Of a stretch of DNA of 6,358 nucleotides, positions 1 to 6,323 are shown one piece after another (the first letter of the stretch is position 1; every line of letters begins with the position of its first letter). The notes beneath the pieces are model-generated. The model made no database searches and was not told where the DNA came from. It saw nothing but the letters and a program-made list of their open reading frames with translations. Origin of the DNA: a bacterium. Lineage in GTDB: Bacteria > Desulfobacterota > UBA8473. The position numbers were made by a program, and so were the translations under genes. The stretch is from the NCBI GenBank assembly GCA_009773075.1, contig WOUX01000062.1, positions 680 through 7,037 on the forward strand. Direction: 5' to 3'.

Positions 1-436
1 ACCAGGGATTCGTCTTGATACCTTTATGCTTGAAGGTGTCCTTGTATTTAAAACCTTTAGCCTCTTTCACCTCTTTGGGCACCATCACCTTTAGATACCT
101 GTCCTCTACCTTAGCCTGTTTACCCTTTTTTATGACCTCATTACTTATGATCCCATCGGTGTTTACAGGCAAACGGTCCCCCTTCTTGACCGGCACTGCT
201 TGAAGGCCGTGGATAGCCTCAAAGGAACCGATCTCTAACATCGCCGGTTTTTCCTTCGAAGCGTCTTTAAAGGATGCTGTATGAACAGCGTACCCCTCCG
301 CGCCCGCCTTGTAGTAATACCACGAAACCATCTGCCCTGAATAATAGGAGTGGAATGCGTAATAAAATAACGCTACCGACACTATCATCCAGAACAGAAA
401 CTTAATTGTTCCTCTTGCTTTCGATACCTCTGCCAT
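1..436 (-). CDS. Single-pass membrane protein of unknown function, C-terminus outside the window
   Basis: An open frame reads from ATG at 436-434 to the window edge without a stop, giving 145 residues of an incomplete protein. I do not recognise the family. The N-terminus is short and basic (K6, R8, K12). It is followed by one hydrophobic, aromatic-rich segment at about residues 11-28, with many Tyr and Trp just after it (25-42). By the positive-inside rule the N-terminus is cytoplasmic and the rest is outside the membrane; an uncleaved signal anchor is likely. From about residue 84 the chain is very lysine-rich (15 Lys in residues 84-141), suggesting a soluble basic domain that contacts an acidic partner or surface. 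The start is well supported by AAGGAGGT six bases upstream. A consensus sigma-54 promoter lies about 110 bp upstream, so this is probably the first gene of a unit controlled by the neighbouring activator. The gene is real; its function is open. Confidence 0.82.
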   Translation of the reverse strand, partial: MAEVSKARGTIKFLFWMIVSVALFYYAFHSYYSGQMVSWYYYKAGAEGYAVHTASFKDASKEKPAMLEIGSFEAIHGLQAVPVKKGDRLPVNTDGIISNEVIKKGKQAKVEDRYLKVMVPKEVKEAKGFKYKDTFKHKGIKTNPW

Positions 437-442
437 GTAATG

Positions 443-450
443 ACCTCCTT
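443..450 (-). promoter_or_regulatory. Strong ribosome binding site of the membrane protein gene
   Basis: Read on the minus strand, AAGGAGGT stands six bases before the ATG at 436. It is a full-length complement to the usual 16S rRNA 3' end. It fixes the start codon and suggests high translation once the message is made. It is clearly stronger than the Shine-Dalgarno sequences inside the signalling operon, which are mostly AAAGGAG or weaker. Confidence 0.8.
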
Positions 451-543
451 TACCTGATTTTACGATCTTGCTTTAAAGACCTCTGACCTGCCTTGATCTC
501 TTTACCCCTGGGATCGCATCCTTCTTGCCTGGCACTATTACTT

Positions 544-559
544 AGCAAAGTACGTGCCA
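544..559 (-). promoter_or_regulatory. Sigma-54 (RpoN) -24/-12 promoter driving the gene at 436
   Basis: On the minus strand the sequence is TGGCACGTACTTTGCT. It matches the sigma-54 consensus TGGCAC-N5-TTGCW at every fixed position, with the required 12-bp step from the -24 GG (558-557) to the -12 GC (546-545). By the usual geometry transcription would begin near position 533, giving a leader of about 97 nt before the ATG at 436. The element is intergenic, points at a gene start, and lies next to a gene for a sigma-54-dependent activator, which are the three contexts expected of a real site. Sigma-54 promoters need an ATP-driven activator bound upstream; the product of the 2203-764 gene is the obvious candidate, but this pairing is inferred. 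Confidence 0.85.
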
Positions 560-594
560 TGACCACATACTTGTCAGGATATAGTAGGGCGTTT

Positions 595-681
595 GTAACT
601 ACTCAGGTAGATAGACTGAAGGTGGAAGACTGTTAGGACACTTCGGCCTTCGGTCTTCAGCCTAAACACCTGAGCAGTTAC
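595..681. repeat. Large imperfect palindrome made of degenerate 7-nt units, probable dispersed repeat element
   Basis: The outer arms are GTAACTACTCAGGT (595-608) and ACCTGAGCAGTTAC (668-681), complementary at 13 of 14 positions. Inside them the palindrome continues less perfectly: AGACTGAAG (613-621) faces CTTCAGCCT (655-663) at 8 of 9 positions. The inner part is also a run of degenerate heptamers: CTTCGGC, CTTCGGT and CTTCAGC in tandem at 641-661, and ACTGAAG then GTGGAAG at 615-628 in the opposite sense. The whole could fold into a long cruciform or RNA hairpin. No T-run follows either arm, so it is not a standard intrinsic terminator, though it could stabilise the 3' end of the operon message. 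Conserved outer arms with a low-complexity core suggest a REP- or MITE-like repeat. It also sits about 60-150 bp upstream of the predicted sigma-54 start, so a role in activator binding is not excluded. Confidence 0.75.
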
Positions 682-697
682 CAAATAGACAAGACAA

Positions 698-713
698 CTC
701 TGTGCCTCTGTGC
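698..713. repeat. Two perfect tandem copies of an 8-nt unit
   Basis: CTCTGTGC occurs twice head to tail (698-705 and 706-713) between the large palindrome and the activator stop codon. Nothing else marks it as functional. It could be a slippage product or the edge of the neighbouring repeat element. Confidence 0.4.
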
Positions 714-737
714 CTATTAAGATGTATGTCAGGATTT

Positions 738-752
738 TTTACAATGTGTAAA
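738..752. promoter_or_regulatory. 15-bp perfect dyad, candidate activator binding site or weak hairpin
   Basis: TTTACA-ATG-TGTAAA is a perfect 6-bp inverted repeat with a 3-bp centre, starting 11 bp past the activator stop codon. Its centre is about 212 bp upstream of the predicted sigma-54 transcription start, near the range where dimeric NtrC-family proteins bind their enhancers. A short symmetric site of this type suits a Fis-type helix-turn-helix dimer. As RNA on the minus strand it would be a weak A/U-rich hairpin followed by A residues rather than U, so it is a poor terminator. The assignment as an enhancer is an inference from symmetry and position only. Confidence 0.4.
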
Positions 753-763
753 GTTTCCTGCGA

Positions 764-2203
764 TCAAATCTCCTCTGTTCTCACCGAGGTTTCTACCTTA
801 AGATGGTATTTTTCAATTCTGGCCAGGAGGGTTGGCCGGGAAAGACCGAGGAGCTTCGCGGCACGGCTTCTGTTGCCGCCTGTGATATCGAGTGCCTCGC
901 GGATGATCACACTGGTGAAACGCTCCCGCAAAGAATCAAATACATACTCATTATTTTCTGATAGGAGTGTCCTGCGGACCCATTGTCGGATCGTTTCCTC
1001 AGGGCAAAGATCTTCTATCTTTCCGATCATTGCACTTTTCTCCTGAATGGCCTGGGAGATATCCTCAGGACGAATGGGGTAGCCCCGGCTGAAAATCAGG
1101 GCCTTTTGTATGGCATTGGACAATTCACGGACATTGCCGGGCCAGTTATAACGGTTGAGCATCTCCTTTGTCTCCAGGGTCATTCCCGGATTATCCATGT
1201 TCATGTCTCTGGCAAACCTGGCGAGAAAATGATCGGCAAGCCGTGGAATATCCTGTAGACGTTCCCGCAAAGGGGGGAGCCGGATAGTAACCACCTTTAG
1301 GCGGTAATAGAGATCCTCCCGGAAACACCCCTCTGCAATGGCCGTCTCCAGATCCCGGTTGGTAGCCGCGATAATACGGACATCCACCGGGATAGGCTCA
1401 CGTCCACCGAGGCGTTCGATACTCTTCTCCTCAAGCAGGCGAAGTATCTTGGCCTGAATACTAAATGGCATATCTCCTATTTCATCAAGGAATATTGTTC
1501 CCCTATAGGCCTGTTCGATTCTCCCTATACGGCGATTCACCGCACCCGTAAATGCCCCCTTTTCGTACCCGAACAGTTCACTTTCCAGCAGGGTTTCAGG
1601 GATAGCCACGCAGTTGATCACCAGAAAAGGTTTGTCTGCCCTGAGGCTGTGCTGATAAAGGGCACGCGCTACCAGTTCCTTTCCCGTCCCGGATTCACCC
1701 CGGATGAGCACCGTGGCATCAGTTGGAGCTACCCGTCCAATGGTCTTGTAAAGCTCCTGCATAGGCATGCACTGTCCAATAATGATCTCGGAAGATTCCG
1801 TTTTGGGAACGACGTCCATTTCTACCCTGGAGCGCACAAGGCGACCTGCTTCCAATGCCTGCTCAATAAGGGTCAGAATGTCGGGGATATCGAAAGGCTT
1901 GAGGACATAATCAAATGCCCCCAATTTGGTCGCTTCGATGGCCGTCTCGGTAGTGCCGAAGGCTGTCATCACGATTACGGGGAGCATGGGATCAACCTCC
2001 CGCATGGCCTTAAATGTCTCCAGGCCGGTCATCCCCGGTAGACGAACATCCAGGATAACCAGGTCGGCTATGGCAGATCCTATCACGGAGATACCCGCTT
2101 CACCGCTGGAGGCAGTCAATACTGCATGACCCTCCTCGGTCAAAAGCTTTTCAAAGCTCTGTCTCAACTGATGATCGTCGTCAACGATCAGGATAGTTCC
2201 CAT
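764..2203 (-). CDS. NtrC-family sigma-54-dependent response regulator
   Basis: This 479-residue protein has the full NtrC layout: receiver, AAA+ ATPase and Fis-type DNA-binding domain. In the receiver (about 3-118) the acidic pocket is D8-D10, the phospho-acceptor is D52, and T80 and K102 are the switch residues. The AAA+ domain (about 140-380) shows Walker A GESGTGKE (169-176), the sigma-54 contact loop GAFTGA (216-221), Walker B GTIFLDEIG (235-243), the FREDLYYRL segment (294-302) carrying arginine-finger residues, and sensor II WPGNVREL (354-361). A helix-turn-helix lies at about 442-468. All catalytic motifs are intact, so it should hydrolyse ATP and open sigma-54 promoters. An in-frame upstream extension to 2308 exists. 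However, receivers of this type begin as MGTILIVDDD does, and AAGGAAAAGGA precedes the ATG at 2203, so that start is chosen. It overlaps the upstream kinase by 23 nt. It resembles AtoC/ZraR-type regulators, but the exact orthologue is not clear. Confidence 0.96.
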   Translation of the reverse strand: MGTILIVDDDHQLRQSFEKLLTEEGHAVLTASSGEAGISVIGSAIADLVILDVRLPGMTGLETFKAMREVDPMLPVIVMTAFGTTETAIEATKLGAFDYVLKPFDIPDILTLIEQALEAGRLVRSRVEMDVVPKTESSEIIIGQCMPMQELYKTIGRVAPTDATVLIRGESGTGKELVARALYQHSLRADKPFLVINCVAIPETLLESELFGYEKGAFTGAVNRRIGRIEQAYRGTIFLDEIGDMPFSIQAKILRLLEEKSIERLGGREPIPVDVRIIAATNRDLETAIAEGCFREDLYYRLKVVTIRLPPLRERLQDIPRLADHFLARFARDMNMDNPGMTLETKEMLNRYNWPGNVRELSNAIQKALIFSRGYPIRPEDISQAIQEKSAMIGKIEDLCPEETIRQWVRRTLLSENNEYVFDSLRERFTSVIIREALDITGGNRSRAAKLLGLSRPTLLARIEKYHLKVETSVRTEEI

Positions 2204-3689
2204 CGTCCTTTTCCTTACAGGGAAGAGTAATGATGAAATGCGCCCCATCTCCTCCCTGTGACCTGAGATCCAGCCGACCTCCGTGCTCTTCCACAATTCG
2301 CAGGGCAATGCTTAAACCCAGGCCTGTTCCCTCCTCTTTGGTGCTGAAAAAGGGTAGAAAAACCTTATCCTGTATATCTTCCGGGATACCCGGGCCATTG
2401 TCCATCACCCTTATGGCGACCTCTCTCCCTGAATCTCCTTGACCCTCTTCCTCCTTTATCCGAATGACGCCGCCATTTGTCATAATTTCGCAGGCATTGA
2501 CCAGTACGTTGATCAGGACTTCTTTCAACTGATATGGATCTGCCAGAATCATGGGGAGTCTCTTTTCACGACTGAGTTCTATCGCAACACCGGAGGATTC
2601 AAAGCGATGCCAGAGCAGCTGACAGGCTAGATCCACCACATCCGAGGGACTGATCTTTTCCATCCTTGGCTTGAGCGGACGGGAAAAAGCGAGGAAGTTT
2701 TGCAGAATGGTATCAATGTGGTGAATCTCCTCGGAAATCACCTCGAGATCCTCCTTCTGGCCAGCAGAGAGGGAAAGGGTACGTCCCAGGGAAAATAATC
2801 GAATCTTCACCGAAGTCAAAGGGTTCCTGATACTGTGGGCTACACCTGCTGCCAGCTTTCCAACCATTGCCAATTTTTCCGATTGTACCAGATGAGCCTG
2901 ACTCCTGGCCAGTTTGTTCTGCGTCTGATCTACATCCTTGATTAAACCGTACACTTGGTGGCTCAGGGTCTTCACCTCGTCTGAAGAAGTAATCCTGTCG
3001 CCCTCATTGGGAAGTGTTTCTCTGGTCAGTTGACGAATAGGCTCTAAGACCTGTTTAAACAGGATATAAGCGAGCAATACCCCGGTCATGCCGGCAATCT
3101 GTATAAATACCATGATCATAGCATTGTTAAATCGAGTCCGTGAAAGGGCCTCGTTTCGGGCCCGGACAATACTCTTTTCATGGATACCCTTATATTGCTC
3201 ACAAAGATTATAAATGGCCATGAACTGCCGGCGAATCTCCATGTGAAGCCTAAAACCGGCTTCCTTTTCCCCACTCTGATAAAACCCGATAACCCGCCTG
3301 CGTGAATCGTTATAAAGGGTATATTCCGACCCGATCCTGTCCAGGATATTCCTTCCCATCTCTGTTTGTACCGACTCCCTGGCCTCCCTGAGGGTTTTAT
3401 TGAAGATCTGGTGATTCTGCTCCAGTTGTCTTAACCAGTCGGGATCACCATCCATGAAATAATAGCTTGTGAACCCCTTCTGCCTTGCCAGCGCAGTTTC
3501 CAGGTTGACTGCCACCCGGAAAGCGGTTACATCCTTATCAACCACTTTGGTAAAAAGCGATTCTATAGCCTCTGCGTACCAGATTGTTACTACACCACAT
3601 CCTATAACAGTTAAAACCAGAACAGACAGGATCAATATGATGCGCGCCCGCAAGGTAAAGACCTTTCGCATATACCGCTTTCCCCTCAT
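2181..3689 (-). CDS. Membrane sensor histidine kinase with helical sensor domain and HAMP-like linker
   Basis: This 502-residue inner-membrane kinase has two transmembrane helices (about 16-38 and 189-211). They enclose a periplasmic region of about 150 residues that looks mainly helical, charged and without cysteines apart from C163, reminiscent of four-helix-bundle sensors. A HAMP-like linker (about 212-264, with P217) and a coiled stretch lead to the H-box AHSIRNP with phospho-acceptor H285. The catalytic domain has an N-box around N394/N398, G1 DNGPGIP (430-436), F-box LPFFSTK (445-451) and G2 EGTGLGLS (453-460). The residue after the histidine is Ser instead of the usual Glu or Asp. The ATG at 3689 overlaps the previous stop as ATGA, favouring coupled initiation; a second ATG at 3671, preceded by AGGGG, is possible. 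The gene overlaps the sigma-54 activator by 23 nt, so that activator is its most likely phosphorylation partner. Confidence 0.95.
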   Translation of the reverse strand: MRGKRYMRKVFTLRARIILILSVLVLTVIGCGVVTIWYAEAIESLFTKVVDKDVTAFRVAVNLETALARQKGFTSYYFMDGDPDWLRQLEQNHQIFNKTLREARESVQTEMGRNILDRIGSEYTLYNDSRRRVIGFYQSGEKEAGFRLHMEIRRQFMAIYNLCEQYKGIHEKSIVRARNEALSRTRFNNAMIMVFIQIAGMTGVLLAYILFKQVLEPIRQLTRETLPNEGDRITSSDEVKTLSHQVYGLIKDVDQTQNKLARSQAHLVQSEKLAMVGKLAAGVAHSIRNPLTSVKIRLFSLGRTLSLSAGQKEDLEVISEEIHHIDTILQNFLAFSRPLKPRMEKISPSDVVDLACQLLWHRFESSGVAIELSREKRLPMILADPYQLKEVLINVLVNACEIMTNGGVIRIKEEEGQGDSGREVAIRVMDNGPGIPEDIQDKVFLPFFSTKEEGTGLGLSIALRIVEEHGGRLDLRSQGGDGAHFIITLPCKEKDDGNYPDR

Positions 3690-4099
3690 GGACCGTTAAT
3701 TCTCCTTTCTGCTGTCTCTTCCGCTATCGCCTTTCGCTCATGAGCATTCTCGATAGCGGAAACAACTGTTTCCACAGGACACGGTTTGAGGAGAAGTTCT
3801 GTAACGCCCATCTTCAGTGCCTCGGTTACACGTTCGATGTCCAGGTAGCCGGTCAAGAGGATTACCGGTGTAAGGGTATCTCGATCCCGGATTGCTTTCA
3901 GGGTCATCAGACCGTCCATCTCGGGCATTTTGAGATCAAGGACAATGACGTCGAACTTCTCGATGGAAATGATGGCAACTGCTTCAGATCCGCTGTAAGC
4001 AGAGTAAATTACCATCCCTCTTTTTCGCAGGACCTTGGTTAAGGACTCCAGAAAGAGTCTCTCATCATCAATTAGAAGAACACGCGTTGAATTTGACAT
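3686..4099 (-). CDS. Single-domain response regulator (receiver only), second copy
   Basis: This 137-residue protein is a receiver domain with no output domain, followed by a short charged helical tail. The acidic pair is D11/D12, the phospho-acceptor D55 (in VLDLKMPEMDG), the switch threonine T83 and the conserved lysine K105, so it should be phosphorylatable. The alpha4-beta5 region reads GVTELLLKPC in place of the usual GAFDYVLKPF, which may alter partner contacts. Its start is six bases after the stop of the preceding receiver gene, with AAAGGTGA inside that gene's last codons as ribosome binding site. Its stop overlaps the next kinase start as ATGA. It is probably a phosphotransfer intermediate, phosphate sink or protein-interaction switch, like other stand-alone receivers; the sequence does not decide which. 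Confidence 0.93.
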   Translation of the reverse strand: MSNSTRVLLIDDERLFLESLTKVLRKRGMVIYSAYSGSEAVAIISIEKFDVIVLDLKMPEMDGLMTLKAIRDRDTLTPVILLTGYLDIERVTEALKMGVTELLLKPCPVETVVSAIENAHERKAIAEETAERRINGP

Positions 4100-4105
4100 A
4101 CTATA

Positions 4106-4516
4106 TCACCTTTCGGATTCCTGTTGTTTGATTCTTTCTTCCTCGATCAACCTTCTCTGGTACGCCTGGCAGACCTTTTCATGGAGGTCGTCAATGCTGA
4201 CCGGTTTCATCACAAAATCAAAGGCCCCTAATTGCATTCCTTCAATCCCCGATTCAACAGAGCCATGACCTGTGAGTATAACCACTTCTGCAAGAGGCTC
4301 TTTTTTCTTAATTTCTTTCAGTGTGGCAATACCATCCATCCCCGGCATCTTCATATCAAGGATTACAACGTCGAACTCTTTTTCCCCGATGGTACGGATC
4401 GCGCTTGCTCCGTCATTTACAGCTATGACATCATACCCTCTTTTAGATAGAAGCTTAAGGATATTGTTGGCAAATGCCACCTCATCATCAACCAGGAGAA
4501 TTCTGGGTATTTTCAT
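4106..4516 (-). CDS. Single-domain response regulator (receiver only), first copy
   Basis: This 136-residue receiver protein has a basic/acidic helical tail (about 118-136) and no DNA-binding or enzymatic domain. The acidic pair is D10/D11, the phospho-acceptor D54 (in VILDMKMPGMDG), the switch threonine T82 and lysine K104 in GAFDFVMKP. This pattern is close to NtrC-type receivers, including the activator in the same operon. It begins 16 nt after the stop of the first kinase with AAAGGAG nine bases before the ATG, and ends six bases before the second receiver gene. The two receivers are clearly related along their length but well diverged, consistent with an old tandem duplication followed by specialisation. 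It is likely an intermediate or competitor for phosphate from one of the two kinases. Confidence 0.94.
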   Translation of the reverse strand: MKIPRILLVDDEVAFANNILKLLSKRGYDVIAVNDGASAIRTIGEKEFDVVILDMKMPGMDGIATLKEIKKKEPLAEVVILTGHGSVESGIEGMQLGAFDFVMKPVSIDDLHEKVCQAYQRRLIEEERIKQQESER

Positions 4517-4532
4517 TTTCGGTTTCTCCTTT

Positions 4533-6323
4533 CTAGGCAGAAGAGGGGGGATTTACAAAAACATCATCCAAATTTTCTTGAACGTCGGCAGGCGGCATGA
4601 AAGGGAGGAAGATATTGAATTGGGTTCCCTTACCTATCTCACTCTGCACTGAAATGTCTCCTCCCAAACGCTTGATGATGCTGTAGGTGATGGAAAGCCC
4701 CAATCCGGTTCCTTTTCCCACGGGCTTCGTGGTAAAAAAGGGGTCGAACATCTTTTCCATGTTCTCAGGAGGGATGCCGGAACCTGTATCCGCAACCACA
4801 ATCTCCACCCCCTCGCGTTGATTATTGGAACGGGTACTGATACTGATGGTTCCATAAGGTTTCCCGTCATGCGCATCAAAAGCATTGGTGATAAGGTTTA
4901 AAAATACCTGCTGAAGCTGGGAGGGGTCAGAGAGGAAAGAGGGGAGATCCTTTTCCAGGTCAGCAGAAAACTGGATACCCATTCCTTTTGCCCTCCCCTC
5001 CATAAGCTGGATGATTTCTTCAAGGAAAGCGTTTAGATTTACCGTCTCCAGACGGGATCTGGTACGGCGCGAAAACCTGAGAAGGTTCTGGGTAATGAGA
5101 TTACAACGCTGCACCTGGGCATCTACCTGAGATAAAGATGTAAACAATTCCGTTTTAAAGCTCTCGTCTAGAGTCGGTATTTCCTCAACCGAATCCCTTA
5201 TAACCTGGTTTTCGGTCAGGATGATCGCCAGAGGATTATTGATCTCGTGGGCTACTCCTGCGGAGAGCTCGCCCAGGGAAGCCAATTTACTAGCCTGGGT
5301 GAGCTGCTTGTTTAACCGATCTGCTTCTTCGTCTCGTTTTTTTATGACTTTAATCATATATCGGGTACTGATCACAGAGACGATTAAGATGACCAGGAGG
5401 CTTAAGTGGAGGAAGATTAAGGCTGCCCGATTGGCATGGTTCACATCCCTGAAGGCTTCGGAATAATCCTGTTTTATCACCAGCTTCCAACGGGGATTTT
5501 CAAGCCAGGTATAGGCTACTATCTGACGTGGAAACCGCTGGTTCGAATCATCTCTGTCAGTCTCTAAAATACCGATTCCACTTTCTTTACGGAAAAACAC
5601 CGCCGGTAAGGGTGCATTTTCCATAATTTTACCGCTGAAACGAGGAGTGGTTTGCAAGATCCCCTCCCGATTAGAAAGGTATGCCTCGCCGGTTCTGCCC
5701 ATCTTGACGTTTTCAACCAGGGAACGAAAATATTCCGTATCTATACTTGCCCTTAAAATCCATTTCCTGTTTCCGTCAGTTCGGAGGACAGCAATGATAA
5801 AGTGCGGGGCATTCCTAAACCCCATAAACATATCACTGATATAAACCCCTTTTTTCATGACTTCTTTAAACCAGAAAGTCTTTGAATAGTTTTTCCCCAT
5901 CAGATCGTAGGGGCCGATATAGGCAAGATGTCTCCCTTGATCGTCGATAATACCTAAGTCCGCAAAAAAAGAACCTTCTCGGTTCATGACGTTGAAAATA
6001 CGTCTGAGGTTTGGGGTTTTTTGTAGATAATCCGGAGAATGGGTAAAAACCACCAATTGGAGATCGGAGGTTCGTTCCCTTAAAAACAGTTCTATTATTC
6101 CCCGGTGGTGATCAACCTGACTCTTGAAGTAGCTCTCTATCTTCATCCTGGAAAATCCGGAGTAGTAAATGTAGATACCCCAACCGACCAGAAAAAGGGG
6201 AGCCAGGGAACATATAAGGGTAAGGAACACAAATTTCCGGTATAGTCTGGAATAATGATTTTTCACCCCTCTTTTTCCGCCGCTCTGATCTCTATTCCCT
6301 GCAACTTCCAACTTAAGCTTCAT
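4533..6323 (-). CDS. Membrane sensor histidine kinase with large extracytoplasmic (double-Cache-like) sensor
   Basis: This 596-residue inner-membrane kinase has transmembrane helices at about 31-53 and 301-321. Between them lies a periplasmic region of about 245 residues whose features fit a double-Cache sensor: a long membrane-proximal helix, FFADLGIIDDQGRHLAYIGPY (119-139), and a second half with GRTGEAYLSNREG (209-221). Cache domains usually bind small organic ligands; the ligand here is not predictable. There is no clear HAMP domain; a coiled linker (about 325-347) joins directly to the H-box AHEINNP with H359. The catalytic domain shows an N-box at N476/N480, G1 DTGSGIP (512-518), F-box FDPFFTTK (526-533) and G2 GKGTGLGLS (537-545), all intact, as in NtrB/DctB-type kinases. 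The chosen ATG has GAGGAAAGG about seven bases upstream; an in-frame TTG at 6341 is less likely because it would use that same GAGG as coding sequence. It is the first visible gene of the operon. Confidence 0.95.
   Translation of the reverse strand: MKLKLEVAGNRDQSGGKRGVKNHYSRLYRKFVFLTLICSLAPLFLVGWGIYIYYSGFSRMKIESYFKSQVDHHRGIIELFLRERTSDLQLVVFTHSPDYLQKTPNLRRIFNVMNREGSFFADLGIIDDQGRHLAYIGPYDLMGKNYSKTFWFKEVMKKGVYISDMFMGFRNAPHFIIAVLRTDGNRKWILRASIDTEYFRSLVENVKMGRTGEAYLSNREGILQTTPRFSGKIMENAPLPAVFFRKESGIGILETDRDDSNQRFPRQIVAYTWLENPRWKLVIKQDYSEAFRDVNHANRAALIFLHLSLLVILIVSVISTRYMIKVIKKRDEEADRLNKQLTQASKLASLGELSAGVAHEINNPLAIILTENQVIRDSVEEIPTLDESFKTELFTSLSQVDAQVQRCNLITQNLLRFSRRTRSRLETVNLNAFLEEIIQLMEGRAKGMGIQFSADLEKDLPSFLSDPSQLQQVFLNLITNAFDAHDGKPYGTISISTRSNNQREGVEIVVADTGSGIPPENMEKMFDPFFTTKPVGKGTGLGLSITYSIIKRLGGDISVQSEIGKGTQFNIFLPFMPPADVQENLDDVFVNPPSSA

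Noticed and set aside
15..203. Plus-strand open frame of 62 codons at the left edge.
   Set aside because: It is antisense to the membrane protein gene, whose start, ribosome binding site and promoter are all well supported.
530..547. A second TGGCAC on the plus strand (530-535) followed by TAGCA, resembling a sigma-54 promoter in the opposite direction and forming a dyad with 554-559.
   Set aside because: The step from GG to GC is 14 bp instead of 12, and no plus-strand gene lies to the right. The hexamer symmetry is probably chance.
595..681. Large palindrome considered as the rho-independent terminator of the signalling operon.
   Set aside because: The arms are not followed by a T-run on either strand, and the stem is long, imperfect and made of repeats, unlike a compact GC-rich terminator.
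702..1046. Plus-strand open frame of 114 codons overlapping the end of the activator gene.
   Set aside because: It lies mostly antisense to the helix-turn-helix and linker of a clearly real protein, has no recognisable domain, and shows no convincing ribosome binding site.
1649..2041. Plus-strand open frame of 130 codons opposite the activator receiver and AAA+ domain.
   Set aside because: It is a shadow of the conserved coding strand; the translation has no coherent domain.
2204..2308. In-frame 35-codon N-terminal extension of the sigma-54 activator.
   Set aside because: It lies wholly inside the upstream kinase gene, is not part of the receiver fold, and the ATG at 2203 has a suitable ribosome binding site and the expected receiver N-terminus.
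4272..4652. Plus-strand open frame of 126 codons opposite the first receiver gene and the end of the first kinase.
   Set aside because: It is antisense to two genes with intact catalytic motifs and has no family features of its own.
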